64,000 nt of DNA from Duganella sp. OV510 (GCF_900100205.1 NZ_FNEQ01000007.1:186001-250000), one strand, 5' to 3'; shown: positions 1 to 8,814, counted from the stretch's first letter. A program made the numbers and translations. Notes: a model not told the origin generated them from the letters alone.

Positions 1-571
1 TGCTGAGGAAGCCGCCGCCACCGCCGGTGGTCATCGAGATCTCGTACTGCAGCCGGCTATCCCAGGCCACCACGTGCGCGTTGTCGATGATGACGTCGCG
101 GCCCGGCTCCACGTCCAGTTCCGATATCCCGCCAAAGCCGGACACCGCCACCTGGCCGACGCCGCTGGTCTCGGTGATGAAGAAGCCGCCGCTTTGCGCA
201 AACAGCGCATTGCCGACGCCCTGCGTGCGCACCTTCAGCTCGACGCTGTCGCTGGCGGCAACGAAGCAACCGTCGCTCAGCATGTACTGGTGATTGCCGA
301 CGTCGAGAATCTGCAGCGCACCAGGCAGCGTTGGCGCCAGCAGGCAATCGCCATCGCCACGCACCGCCTCGATGTGCTGCTGGAAGAAGGACTCGCCGTT
401 GGCAAAGCGCCGCATGATCGCAGCGCCGATGCCGCCGGTCATCTTGCCCTTCAGGTCAAGCGCCGCTTCCATCATCACCATCGCGTTCGATTCGCAGTAG
501 ATTTTTTCTCCCTGGCGCATCGACACATGCAGGAATGGATCGAAGTCGCCGGTGATCGTAAATACAGGCAT
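1..571 (-). CDS. AIM24 / TIGR00266-family protein, C-terminus cut by window edge
   Basis: The frame is open from ATG 571 down to base 1, giving 190 codons without a stop, so the C-terminus lies outside the window. The N-terminus reads MPVFTITGDFDPFLHV, and a Gly-rich TTGGGGGFLS tract ends the visible part. Both fit the AIM24/TIGR00266 beta-roll family, which often travels with tellurium-resistance (Ter) genes in bacteria; its biochemical role is not established. It is the last visible gene of a minus-strand run after the DUF475 protein and TerD, 24 bases from the TerD stop. The family assignment is by recognition of the pattern and the context. Confidence 0.8.
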   Translation of the reverse strand, partial: MPVFTITGDFDPFLHVSMRQGEKIYCESNAMVMMEAALDLKGKMTGGIGAAIMRRFANGESFFQQHIEAVRGDGDCLLAPTLPGALQILDVGNHQYMLSDGCFVAASDSVELKVRTQGVGNALFAQSGGFFITETSGVGQVAVSGFGGISELDVEPGRDVIIDNAHVVAWDSRLQYEISMTTGGGGGFLS

Positions 572-595
572 GATGCACGAGTCCTTTGCTGTGAA

Positions 596-1171
596 TTAAA
601 CGCCGACGCCGAACGAGCCAGCCAGCGGACCAAGGCCGCCCTTGAAGCCCTGGCCGACCGCCTTGAACTTCCAGTCGCCACCATTGCGATACACCTCGCC
701 GAAGATCATGGCCGACTCGGTCGAGCTGTCTTCCGACAGGTCGTAGCGGGCGATCTCGGTGTTGCTGCCGCCGTTGACCGTGCGGATGAACGCCTTCTGC
801 ACCATGCCGAAGTTCTGGCGGCGTGCGTCGCCTTCGTGGATGGTGGCGCAGATGGCGATACGATCGACATCGGCCGGCACCTTGGTCAGGTCGATGGTGA
901 CGGTTTCGTCGTCGCCAGCGCCGTCGCCGGTGCGGTTGTCGCCCGAGTGCGTGACCGACTGGTCGGACGATTTCAGGTTGTTGTAGAAGATGAAGTCGCT
1001 GTCATTGCGCACCTTGCCATCCACTTTCAACAGGAAGGCCGAGCCGTCCAGGTCGAACGGGCTACCGTCGGTGCTGCGTACGTCCCAGCCCAGGCCCACC
1101 ACGATTTTGGTCAGGCCAGGAGCTTCCTTGCTCAGATTGACGTTGCCACCTTTTTGCAGACTGATTGCCAT
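596..1171 (-). CDS. terD: TerD family stress protein
   Basis: This 191-residue protein starts MAISLQKGGNVNLSKEAPGL, the classic TerD opening. It carries the acidic calcium-binding stretches of the family (DGSPFDLDGSAF near residue 35 and GDGAGDDETVTIDL near residue 90) and is of normal family length. The start at 1171 was chosen because AGGAG lies 8 bases upstream and because the residues before it in the longer open frame resemble nothing in the family. TerD proteins are cytoplasmic calcium-binding members of tellurite, phage and stress resistance loci. The gene lies between the DUF475 and AIM24 genes, all on the minus strand, so an operon is likely. Confidence 0.93.
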   Translation of the reverse strand: MAISLQKGGNVNLSKEAPGLTKIVVGLGWDVRSTDGSPFDLDGSAFLLKVDGKVRNDSDFIFYNNLKSSDQSVTHSGDNRTGDGAGDDETVTIDLTKVPADVDRIAICATIHEGDARRQNFGMVQKAFIRTVNGGSNTEIARYDLSEDSSTESAMIFGEVYRNGGDWKFKAVGQGFKGGLGPLAGSFGVGV

Positions 1172-1253
1172 TTGTATTGCTCCTAAAATGAAAACCGGAC
1201 TTGGTACTGCCAGCGGCGAGCCGTTGTCCGTATTGAACGGCCCGCCGAATTCT

Positions 1254-2303
1254 TTAAGCCGCGATGGCCAGTGCTTCCTGCTTGCGGCGGTGGCGCACAG
1301 AGGACCACACCGAAGCCGCGATGAAGGCCACACCTATCAGGCCGGTGAAGATCTCGGGCACATGGAACTTCATGCTGGCCAACATGATCGCGGCCAGGAT
1401 ACCGATCGCGTAGTGGGCGCCGTGCTCCAGGTACAGGAACTTGTCCAGCGTGCCTTTCTTCACCAGGTAAATCGTCATCGAGCGGACAAACATCGCGCCA
1501 ATCGCCAGGCCCAGCATGATGATCACGACGTCGGTGGTGATCGCAAACGCGCCGATCACACCATCGAAGCTGAACGATGCATCCAGCACTTCCAGATACA
1601 GGAAACCACCGATACCGCCCTTCTTGACCATGTCGCCGACATTGCCGCCGCCTTCTTCTTCCTTCTCCAGCAGGCTGCTGATCGAATCGACGCCGACGTA
1701 GACCAGGATGCCCCACAGGCCGGAAATCAGCACCACCAGCTTCTGCGCCTCGGTCACCAGGCCCATGCAGCCCAGCAGCACGCCGATGGCGATCATCACC
1801 GAGATCGACGAGACCTTGCCGAGCGCGCCGAGTTTCTTCTCAAAGTTGCCCAGCCAGTGGGTCTCCTTCTCATCGTCCAGCAGGAAATTGAGGAACACCA
1901 GCAGCAGGAACATGCCGCCAAATGCTGCCACTTCAGCGTGGTGATTGGTCAGGTGCGTCGAATAGGTTTTCGGATCGTTGAGCGCCAGCGTCCACACCTC
2001 GGCAATACTCAGATCCGCAGCCACCGCCACAATCACCAGCGGAAACACCAGGCGCATGCCGAACACCGCGATGATGATGCCGACGCCGAGGAACAGCTTC
2101 TGCCAGTAGTCATCCCAGTTCTTCAGCACGGAGGCGTTCACCACCGCATTGTCGAACGACAGCGATACCTCCATGGCCGACAAAATCAGTGCAATACCAA
2201 ACGCGGACAAAGCGCCGCCCCACCCTGCCAGCTCATAGCCCCACCAGCCCGCGAGGGCCAGGCAAACCAGGCTGACGAGAAAAGAAATCCTGAAGTGCTG
2301 CAT
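1254..2303 (-). CDS. DUF475 (TerC-like) integral membrane protein
   Basis: This 349-residue polytopic protein has about eight hydrophobic segments. The motif EVSLSFDNAVVNASVLKNW at about residue 45 is the TerC/LysE-superfamily signature with conserved acidic residues in a membrane helix. The family (DUF475) is a TerC-like group found in Ter stress clusters, where a role in metal-ion export or sensing has been proposed but not settled. It is the first gene of the minus-strand run DUF475-terD-AIM24 and is divergent from nhaR with 102 bases between the two starts. The 82-base gap to terD contains no obvious terminator. Confidence 0.88.
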   Translation of the reverse strand: MQHFRISFLVSLVCLALAGWWGYELAGWGGALSAFGIALILSAMEVSLSFDNAVVNASVLKNWDDYWQKLFLGVGIIIAVFGMRLVFPLVIVAVAADLSIAEVWTLALNDPKTYSTHLTNHHAEVAAFGGMFLLLVFLNFLLDDEKETHWLGNFEKKLGALGKVSSISVMIAIGVLLGCMGLVTEAQKLVVLISGLWGILVYVGVDSISSLLEKEEEGGGNVGDMVKKGGIGGFLYLEVLDASFSFDGVIGAFAITTDVVIIMLGLAIGAMFVRSMTIYLVKKGTLDKFLYLEHGAHYAIGILAAIMLASMKFHVPEIFTGLIGVAFIAASVWSSVRHRRKQEALAIAA

Positions 2304-2378
2304 CGAATGCTTTCGTAGTTATTAATCGATGGCAGCCAGTGTAAAGAAAACCGGTGTTTTGAAAAATAGAAGATAATT

Positions 2379-2391
2379 GAAGTATTACTTC
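2379..2391. promoter_or_regulatory. Palindrome in the DUF475/nhaR divergent promoter region
   Basis: GAAGTA-T-TACTTC is a perfect inverted repeat around one central base. It lies 14 bases before the nhaR ATG in an AT-rich stretch. LysR-type regulators commonly bind dyad sites between divergent genes, so this could be an NhaR operator. That role is inference. Confidence 0.35.
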
Positions 2392-2405
2392 GTAAAAACA
2401 GAACC

Positions 2406-3311
2406 ATGAAAACCAGCGGACTCAACTTCAGGCATTTGTATTTCTTCTGGATGGTGGCAAAAGAAGGCGGCGTCACGCGCGCCGCCGAGCGACTCGGGCT
2501 GGCGGTGCAGACCATCAGCATGCAGATTGCCTCGCTGGAAAAAACCATCGGCAAACAGCTGCTGGAGCCACAGGGGCGGCGCCTGGTGCCAACCGAAGCG
2601 GGTCGCCTGGCGCTCAGCTATTGCGAGCAGATCTTCGCGCTGGGCGAGCAGTTGCGGGAAGCGCTGGATGAAGCGGAAACCGGAAAAATGCGGCTGGCGG
2701 TCGGCATCTCCGATTCGCTGCCGAAGCTGATCGCCTTCCGCCTGCTGCAGGCGACGCAGCAGATGGACACGCGCGTCCACCTGGTCTGCATGGAAGATGA
2801 ATTTGAAAACCTGCTGGCCGATCTCGCACTGGGCAAGCTGGACGTGGTGCTGACCGACCGCACCGTGCGCGCCGGCGGCAGCCTGAAAGTGTTCAGCCAC
2901 CTGCTGGGCGAAAGCGACATGAAACTGTTTGGCACGCCGAAGCTGGCGCGCAAATACCGCCGCAATTTCCCCCACAGCCTGCAAGGTGCGCCGCTGCTGC
3001 TACCGACCCGCAACAACGCGCTGCGCGGCCGCATCGACGCCTGGCTGCTGGAGCGCAAGGTGCGGCCTGAAGTCGTCGCCGAGTTTGAAGACAACGCCAT
3101 GCTCAACACCTTCGGCCGCAACGGCCTCGGCCTGTTCTTCGCGCCATCGGCGCTGGCGGAAGATATCGAAGACCAGTTCGGCGCCGTGTTGGTGGGCGAC
3201 GCCCCCGAATTGCGCGAGCACTTTTACGCCATCTCGAACGCCCGCAAGATCACCCACCCCGCCATCGAGGCCATCATCAACGAAGTGCACAGCGGCCTGC
3301 TGGCCACTTAA
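2406..3311 (+). CDS. nhaR: LysR-family transcriptional regulator, NhaR type
   Basis: This 301-residue LysR protein opens with the NhaR-characteristic LNFRHLYFFWMVAKEGGVTR. The winged helix-turn-helix spans about residues 8-65, followed by a linker helix and a substrate-binding effector domain to the end. NhaR activates Na+/H+ antiporter and osmotic or biofilm genes in enterobacteria. No nhaA gene is visible here. It sits divergent to the DUF475-terD-AIM24 run, so that run is a plausible target in this organism, which is inference. Length is normal and the frame is intact. Confidence 0.88.
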   Translation: MKTSGLNFRHLYFFWMVAKEGGVTRAAERLGLAVQTISMQIASLEKTIGKQLLEPQGRRLVPTEAGRLALSYCEQIFALGEQLREALDEAETGKMRLAVGISDSLPKLIAFRLLQATQQMDTRVHLVCMEDEFENLLADLALGKLDVVLTDRTVRAGGSLKVFSHLLGESDMKLFGTPKLARKYRRNFPHSLQGAPLLLPTRNNALRGRIDAWLLERKVRPEVVAEFEDNAMLNTFGRNGLGLFFAPSALAEDIEDQFGAVLVGDAPELREHFYAISNARKITHPAIEAIINEVHSGLLAT

Positions 3312-3405
3312 GTTTCACTCTGGAAAAATATCGATTTTGCGCTGCTTAGACGCTCAGTCGTTTAAGATGGTGGTTTCAACTACGGAAATCTGCCGCTCGG
3401 CCCCT

Positions 3406-4743
3406 ATGCAAAATGTCCTGCTTGTCGTTCTCGCCCTGTTTTTGGTTGCTTTGAACGGTTTCTTCGTCGCTGCTGAATTCGGCATCGTCACTCTGCGAAA
3501 AACGCGTGTCCGCGCCATCGCCAAGACGCAGGGATTAAAGGGGCGCATCCTCGGCAAGGTCCACGGCGAGCTGGACGCCTACCTGTCCGCTTGCCAGCTG
3601 GGGATCACGCTGGCCTCGCTGGGCCTGGGCTGGGTCGGTGAGCCGGCCTTTGCCAGCCTGCTGGAGCCGCTGCTGCACGCCATCGGCGTCACCTCGCCGG
3701 AATTGATCCACGGCATCGCTTTCATCTTTGCCTTCGGCGTGATTTCCTTCCTGCACATCGTGGTCGGCGAGCTGGCGCCGAAGTCGCTGGCGATCCGCAT
3801 GCCGGAAGTGGTGGGCCTGTGGAGCGCGCTGCCGCTGTACGGCTTCTACTGGGCCATGTACCCGTTCATCTACCTGCTGAACGCCAGCGCCAACCTGGTG
3901 CTGCGCGCGGCAGGCCTGGCCGGCAAGGGCGGCCACGACAGCCACTATTCGGTGGAAGAACTTAAACTGATTTTACGCACCAGCCAGCCGGGTGAAAAAT
4001 TCAACCAGGACGAACGCAACATCCTGGCGCACTCGCTGGATTTCAGCGACCTGTCGGTTTCCGACCTGATGCGCCCGATTAACGAAGTCATCAGCCTGCA
4101 CGCCGCCCGCTCGCTGAACGACAATCTCGACACCATGCTGCGCAACCGCTTCAGCCGCTATCCCTACTACGACAAGGATGGCGAAACGGTGCTCGGCGTG
4201 GTGCACCTGAAAGACCTGTTCTTCGCCATGCAGTCCGGCCGCCCGATTACCGACCTGACGCCGTTCCTGCGCCCGGTCGAGACGATTTCCGCCCGCACAG
4301 CGGCACTGGAGCAGTTCCGCCGCTTCCGCGACGGCGCGCCGCATTTCGCGCTGATCGGTGAAAAAGGCAAACGCCCGGTCGGCTTCATCACGCTGGACAA
4401 CCTGCTGGGCGCGATGGTTGGCGAAATCCATGACGAATTCCGCCTCAACGAGAACGACTGGCTGAAGCAGGCGGACGGCACGCTGATCGGCAAGGCCAGC
4501 CTGCCGATCTTCTCGCTGGAGCGCACGCTGGGCATCGATATAGAAAATGAGGAACTCGGCCTGGAAGAGGTAGAATCGGTGGGCGGCCTGATTATGCTGA
4601 AACTGGGCGACATCCCGAAACAGGGCCAGCGCATCAGTTTCCGCAGTTTCGATATCGTCGCCAAGAAAATGAACGGACCGCGCATCCTGCTGGTCAAGAT
4701 CATCCCCAAGGATGACACCGAGGATAACGCCGACCAAGACTGA
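3406..4743 (+). CDS. Hemolysin family protein (DUF21-CBS-CBS-CorC_HlyC)
   Basis: This 445-residue inner-membrane protein has a DUF21/CNNM transmembrane domain over about residues 1-190, with the family motif GELAPKSLAIRMPE. A CBS pair follows at about 205-330 and a C-terminal CorC_HlyC domain at about 350-440. Relatives act in magnesium or cobalt efflux (CorC, CNNM, YfjD/PaeA); the hemolysin label is historical. I placed the start at 3406, where the first membrane helix begins at once (MQNVLLVVLALFLVALNGFF). In-frame ATGs further upstream, for example at 3367, add residues with no family resemblance. No strong ribosome binding site is visible at either. Confidence 0.88.
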   Translation: MQNVLLVVLALFLVALNGFFVAAEFGIVTLRKTRVRAIAKTQGLKGRILGKVHGELDAYLSACQLGITLASLGLGWVGEPAFASLLEPLLHAIGVTSPELIHGIAFIFAFGVISFLHIVVGELAPKSLAIRMPEVVGLWSALPLYGFYWAMYPFIYLLNASANLVLRAAGLAGKGGHDSHYSVEELKLILRTSQPGEKFNQDERNILAHSLDFSDLSVSDLMRPINEVISLHAARSLNDNLDTMLRNRFSRYPYYDKDGETVLGVVHLKDLFFAMQSGRPITDLTPFLRPVETISARTAALEQFRRFRDGAPHFALIGEKGKRPVGFITLDNLLGAMVGEIHDEFRLNENDWLKQADGTLIGKASLPIFSLERTLGIDIENEELGLEEVESVGGLIMLKLGDIPKQGQRISFRSFDIVAKKMNGPRILLVKIIPKDDTEDNADQD

Positions 4744-4774
4744 CAGGCGCCCTCCTGCGGCGCCAGGGGGAGAC

Positions 4775-5572
4775 ATGTTAGCCCGGATCATCTTCAGCGC
4801 CGCCCTGCTGTGTTTGGCGGCACCGGCCCGTGCCGATCACCTCGGCGACTGTGGCCGCCTGCGCAGCGCCTTCTACGAGTACGGCGCGCTGTACTACAAA
4901 ACCAGCTACGGCAGCTGGACCGGCATCGACAAGGATGTGGTCGACGAAGTGGCGCGCCGCATGGGTTGCACCATCGAGCCGTCGACCGATTCGCGCGTGC
5001 GCATCTGGGCCGGCCTCAGCGGCGGCAGCATCGATATGTCGGTCTCGGCCGTCTCGACGCCGGAGCGCGAGAAAATCGGCCATGTGATCCCCTACCTTTC
5101 TGAACGCAACTATGTGCTGCTGCACAAGGATGTCCAAGCGCGCAGCATGGACGAGTTCCTGGCCGATGTTCACATCAAGATCGGCGTCATCAAATCTTTT
5201 CGCCACGGCAAGGCCTACGATGCCTGGCTGGACAAGCTGCGCGCGCAGGGGCGGGTGTACGAGGCGCCGGACTACGAGGCGCTGCTGCGGCTGTTCAAGC
5301 TGAAACGAGTGCAGGCGGTGATGGCGATCAGCTCCGGCTGGTACCCGCTGGTCAAGCACGCGCAGATGAGCGGCAGCTACCGCATCATGGACTGGGCGCC
5401 GTCCAGGGATGCGGTGGTGGGCGGCCTGATCCTGTCACGCCAGCACGTCGATGATGCGCTGGCGGCGCGCTTCAGCCAGACCATCGGCGCCATGCGCGAG
5501 GATGGCACGCTGAAGCGCATCTTCGAGCGTCACCTGAACGCCGAACTGGCGGCCAGGCTGCTTAACTTCTAA
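4775..5572 (+). CDS. Periplasmic substrate-binding protein (SBP_bac_3 family)
   Basis: This 265-residue protein has a cleavable signal peptide of about 21 residues (MLARIIFSAALLCLAAPARA then DH). An amino-acid-type solute-binding domain follows, with the typical GIDKDVVDEVARRMG and MSVSAVSTPEREK segments. The start at 4775 follows GGGGGAGAC. No permease or ATPase gene is next to it, so it is an orphan binding protein that may feed a distant ABC transporter or act as a sensor. It converges on the AI-2E transporter gene with an 11-base overlap. The ligand cannot be read from the sequence. Confidence 0.85.
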   Translation: MLARIIFSAALLCLAAPARADHLGDCGRLRSAFYEYGALYYKTSYGSWTGIDKDVVDEVARRMGCTIEPSTDSRVRIWAGLSGGSIDMSVSAVSTPEREKIGHVIPYLSERNYVLLHKDVQARSMDEFLADVHIKIGVIKSFRHGKAYDAWLDKLRAQGRVYEAPDYEALLRLFKLKRVQAVMAISSGWYPLVKHAQMSGSYRIMDWAPSRDAVVGGLILSRQHVDDALAARFSQTIGAMREDGTLKRIFERHLNAELAARLLNF

Positions 5573-6605
5573 GTTCGTCGCCGGTCCACTTGCGCAGCAG
5601 GCCAAGGCCGACCGCCAGCAGCGTCGGGCCGATGAACAGGCCGACAAAGCCGAACGCCAGCACGCCGCCCATCACGCCCAGCAGCACCAGCGCAAACGGC
5701 AGGCTGCTGCCACGCGAGATCAGCAGCGGCTTGATGACGTTGTCGACGCCGCTGATGACAAACATGCCCCAGACGAACATGAAGATGGCCCAGCCGGTAT
5801 CGCCATGGTTGAACAGCCAGATGGTGGCCGCGCCCCAGATCAGCGGCGGGCCGACCGGAATCAGCGAGAACAGGAAGGTGGCGACCGACATCAGCGTCAC
5901 CGCCGGCACGCCGGCAATCAAAAAGCCGACCGCCGCCACCGCCGCCTGCGCCAGCGCGGTGCCGAGGATGCCGTACATCACGCCGCGCACGGTGCGGCTG
6001 ACCGTGTCGGCAACGATGACGCTTTGTTCGCCGATCAGCTTGTCCATGCCGGAGGCCAGCGCGTAGATGATGGCATGGCCGTCGCGGTACAGGAAGAAGC
6101 TGACGAATACCGCCAGGCTGACCTGCGCCACGCCGGAGCCCAGCACCATGCCGCCGCCCAGCAGCAGCCGGCGTGCCGGTTCCAGCAGGTTGCGCGCCGC
6201 TTCCAGCAGTTCTTCGCGGCTGTGCAGCAGTGTGTTGATGTAGCTGTCGATCGCCTCGCCGACCAGCGGGATGTCCTTGATCCAGGCCGGCGCGTTCAGC
6301 GTGCCGCTGCCGAGGCTGGCCTTGATCTGGTCATAGTAGGAAGTGGCGTTGTCGGCGATATTCCAGGTCACCAGCGTCAGCGGCACGATGATCAGCAGCG
6401 TCAGGCCAACGCTCATCACCAGCGCGGCAATGGTGCGGCGGTTCTTCAGTTTTGCCAGCAGGCGCAGGTATAACGGCCAGCTGGAGATGGTGATGGCAGC
6501 GGCAAACAGGATCGCCGCCAGGAAAGGCCGCAGCACGATCAGGCAGCCAATCACCAGCAGGATGACGGCAGCCAGGCGGGTGTAGGGCTGGAAGCGCTGC
6601 TTCAT
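5562..6605 (-). CDS. AI-2E family transporter (YdiK-like)
   Basis: This 347-residue membrane protein has about eight transmembrane segments and the AI-2E/PerM-family layout. A hydrophobic hairpin lies near the start (LAAVILLVIGCLIVLRPFLA), a soluble stretch with conserved Pro and Asp residues is central, and a cluster of Gly-rich helices ends the protein. The YdiK-like subgroup has no proven autoinducer-2 transport; some relatives act as ion antiporters. The stop overlaps the convergent binding-protein gene by 11 bases. The Sco gene lies 15 bases upstream on the same strand. Confidence 0.86.
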   Translation of the reverse strand: MKQRFQPYTRLAAVILLVIGCLIVLRPFLAAILFAAAITISSWPLYLRLLAKLKNRRTIAALVMSVGLTLLIIVPLTLVTWNIADNATSYYDQIKASLGSGTLNAPAWIKDIPLVGEAIDSYINTLLHSREELLEAARNLLEPARRLLLGGGMVLGSGVAQVSLAVFVSFFLYRDGHAIIYALASGMDKLIGEQSVIVADTVSRTVRGVMYGILGTALAQAAVAAVGFLIAGVPAVTLMSVATFLFSLIPVGPPLIWGAATIWLFNHGDTGWAIFMFVWGMFVISGVDNVIKPLLISRGSSLPFALVLLGVMGGVLAFGFVGLFIGPTLLAVGLGLLRKWTGDELRS

Positions 6606-6620
6606 GCGGCCTCCGCCGGA

Positions 6621-7214
6621 TCAGGACAGCAGCAGCTTGATGTCGTGCACGGCCGGGCCGGTGCCCTGGCCCGGACGCAGCAGCAGGCGCAGCTTGCCGT
6701 CCTTGTCGAATACGTAGCTGGCGGCGGTGTGGTCGATTGAATAGCTTTCCTTGGTGCTGCCTGGGACCTTGTTGTACACCACCTTGAATTCCTTGCCGAC
6801 GGCGGCGGTCTGTTCAGGCGTGCCCCACAGGCCGAGGAAGCGCTTGTCGAAGGCTGGCACGTATTCGGCCAGCAACTGCTGGGTATCGCGCTCCGGATCG
6901 ACGGTGACGAACAGCACCTGCACCTGCTCGGCTTGCGGGCCGAGCTGCTTCATTACTTCGGACATTTCTGCCATCGTGGTCGGGCAGACGTCCGGGCATT
7001 GGGTATAGCCGAAGAACATGACCACCACCTTGCCCTTGAAATCAGCCATGGTGCGCGGCTTGCCGTTGTGGTCGGTCAGCGAGAAGTCCTTGGCGAAGGA
7101 TGCGCCAGTCAGGTCGGTGCTCTGGAACGCCAGCTTGGGCGCCTCCGCCTTCTTCTCGCCGCAGGCGGCCAGCAGGGAAACGGCGATCAGCGCGAGCGCA
7201 AGAACTTTTTTCAT
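6621..7214 (-). CDS. SCO family copper chaperone for cytochrome oxidase
   Basis: This 197-residue lipoprotein has the lipobox LLAAC with Cys18 after a hydrophobic signal. A thioredoxin fold follows with the Sco copper ligands C73-PDV-C77 and His162 (IDHTAAS). Sco proteins deliver copper to, or reduce, the CuA site of oxidase subunit II in the periplasm, which suits the neighbouring cta/cox genes. The start at 7214 fits the signal peptide; the longer open frame upstream adds charged, unrelated residues. It is separated from ctaB by the plus-strand cassette 7308-7899, where related clusters usually have the two adjacent. Confidence 0.93.
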   Translation of the reverse strand: MKKVLALALIAVSLLAACGEKKAEAPKLAFQSTDLTGASFAKDFSLTDHNGKPRTMADFKGKVVVMFFGYTQCPDVCPTTMAEMSEVMKQLGPQAEQVQVLFVTVDPERDTQQLLAEYVPAFDKRFLGLWGTPEQTAAVGKEFKVVYNKVPGSTKESYSIDHTAASYVFDKDGKLRLLLRPGQGTGPAVHDIKLLLS

Positions 7215-7307
7215 CGAGAAGTCTTTCAGTTGAACTTGTTGTGGCTCACGCCGGTCTAAACCGCATGATGCCATTATCAATGCTTAAATACTGCTTAAGA
7301 GGCAATC

Positions 7308-7574
7308 ATGAACCAAAGTGATTCCAAAGAAAAGATTCGTGCCGCGATCCGCCGATCAAAAGAGGTTTGGTGGACAGCCACTGACCTTGCGAAAGAGACA
7401 GGCATCCCGTTGGAGACCACATTAAGTCTGCTTGAAACAAGTGGCACCTTTCTTCGGGCATATCATACCAACCCTCTAGGACAATCGGTCTTCACCACCC
7501 GGGAAAAATACCTCGCAGATCTACCGTGGCCGCGTCGATTGCTGGATTTGCTGGCTAATAAGGTCGGGGTGTGA
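7308..7574 (+). CDS. Hypothetical protein, possible winged-helix fold
   Basis: This 88-residue protein is not one I recognise. Residues 23-70 (WWTATDLAKETGIP, a helix rich in Leu, then a short wing-like FTTREKY) look like a small winged helix-turn-helix, which is an inference from pattern only. It has no signal peptide or membrane segment. Its stop is one base from the ATG of the next gene, so the two are probably translated together. Base use is AT-richer than the neighbours: 30 of 60 G+C in 7321-7380 against 45 of 60 in 8281-8340 by hand count. It runs opposite to the surrounding oxidase genes, suggesting later acquisition. Confidence 0.65.
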   Translation: MNQSDSKEKIRAAIRRSKEVWWTATDLAKETGIPLETTLSLLETSGTFLRAYHTNPLGQSVFTTREKYLADLPWPRRLLDLLANKVGV

Positions 7575-7575
7575 C

Positions 7576-7899
7576 ATGGCGCCCATTGAGCCTATGACCA
7601 CTATACAGTTGGTCGCAATTGCCGGTCTCGGTGGCTTTGTGTGGAACATGATGGACTTGTGGGAAGATGGCAAAAAGCCGCCAGACAAGCGCGTCCCAAA
7701 AGATTGGCGATATTGGATTTTCTTCGCTTTTTGGCCCTGCGCGGGAGCCGCGCTAGCCCGGCTATATATTCTCGATGGCTCGACACTTCGCCCATTGCTT
7801 GCGTTCTCCGTCGGATTGAGCATCTCCTCTACGCTACAGGCCATGGTAGCAAAAGCTACGACGGCCCCCTCACCGCCGTCGAACGACGTGCCTGAATGA
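7576..7899 (+). CDS. Hypothetical small membrane protein
   Basis: This 107-residue protein is not one I recognise. It has hydrophobic segments at about residues 8-26 and 47-62, a third weaker one at 72-90, a charged loop (DLWEDGKKPPDKRVPKDWRYW) and a Pro/Ser-rich tail. It begins one base after the stop of the 88-residue gene and converges on ctaB with five bases between stops. A small HTH-like gene plus a small membrane protein could be a regulator and effector, a toxin-like pair, or a sensor unit. None of these can be chosen from sequence alone. Confidence 0.62.
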   Translation: MAPIEPMTTIQLVAIAGLGGFVWNMMDLWEDGKKPPDKRVPKDWRYWIFFAFWPCAGAALARLYILDGSTLRPLLAFSVGLSISSTLQAMVAKATTAPSPPSNDVPE

Positions 7900-7904
7900 T
7901 GCTA

Positions 7905-8801
7905 TTAGATCTTGATGTAGTGGTCGACCAGCAGGGCGAGGAACAGCAGGCCGAGGTACATGATGGACCAGGCGAAGGCTTTGCGGGCGATCAGGTCGGT
8001 GTAGTGGCGGTAGATTTTCCACGAGTGGTGCAGGAATACGGCGTTCAGGATCACCGCGCTGACCAGATAGATCAGGCCGCTCATCTGCACCGCATACGGC
8101 AGCAGCGCGGTGGCCGCCAGCGCGATCGAATACAGCCAGACGTGGAACTGTGTGAACTGCATGCCGTGCGTGACAGGCAGCATCGGCAGGCCGGAGCGGG
8201 CGTAGTCGTCGCGGCGATACAGCGCCAGCGCCCAGAAATGCGGCGGCGTCCAGACGAAGATAATCATCACCAGCAGCCATGCTTCCATCGGCACATCGTT
8301 GGCCACCGCCGCCCAGCCCAGCGCCGGCGGCATTGCGCCCGACAGCCCGCCAATGACGATATTCTGCGGCGTGGCCGGCTTCAGTATCATCGTGTAGATA
8401 ATCGCGTAACCCAGGAAGGTCACAAAGGTCAGCCACATGGTCAGCGGATTGACCAGCGTGTACAGCACCCACATGCCGGCGCCGCCGATAACCAGCGCAA
8501 AGACCACCGTCTGCCACACCGTGATGTCGCCCAGCGCCATCGGCCGGCGCGCCGTACGCGCCATGCGCGCATCGATCTCACGCTCGGCCAGGCAGTTGAC
8601 CGCGAACGCCGCCCCCGTCAGCAGCCAGATGCCCACCGTTGCATACAGCACCAGCTCCAGCGACGGCAAACCATCGGGCGTGCCAAGGAACATGCCGATG
8701 ATGGCGACGAACACCGCCATCATCGTGACGCGCGGTTTGGTCAGCGCCCAAAATTGCAGGGCGCGGGTCTGGTGTTTGGTGCTTACGGTTTGCGTGGTCA
8801 T
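7905..8801 (-). CDS. ctaB: Heme o synthase (protoheme IX farnesyltransferase)
   Basis: This 298-residue polytopic UbiA-superfamily enzyme transfers a farnesyl group to heme b, making heme o, the precursor of heme a for the oxidase encoded nearby. The first Asp-rich site is visible as N69-CLAEREID at about residues 69-77, and about eight to nine membrane helices follow the family pattern. Its start is 13 bases from the ctaA stop, so the two heme genes are co-transcribed. Length and motifs are normal. Confidence 0.95.
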   Translation of the reverse strand: MTTQTVSTKHQTRALQFWALTKPRVTMMAVFVAIIGMFLGTPDGLPSLELVLYATVGIWLLTGAAFAVNCLAEREIDARMARTARRPMALGDITVWQTVVFALVIGGAGMWVLYTLVNPLTMWLTFVTFLGYAIIYTMILKPATPQNIVIGGLSGAMPPALGWAAVANDVPMEAWLLVMIIFVWTPPHFWALALYRRDDYARSGLPMLPVTHGMQFTQFHVWLYSIALAATALLPYAVQMSGLIYLVSAVILNAVFLHHSWKIYRHYTDLIARKAFAWSIMYLGLLFLALLVDHYIKI

Positions 8802-8814
8802 GGGAGCAACTTAA

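Noticed and set aside
990..2318. A 442-codon plus-strand open frame over the DUF475 gene
   Set aside because: Gln/His/Arg-rich composition and no domain; the minus strand encodes the membrane protein with its TerC-like signature.
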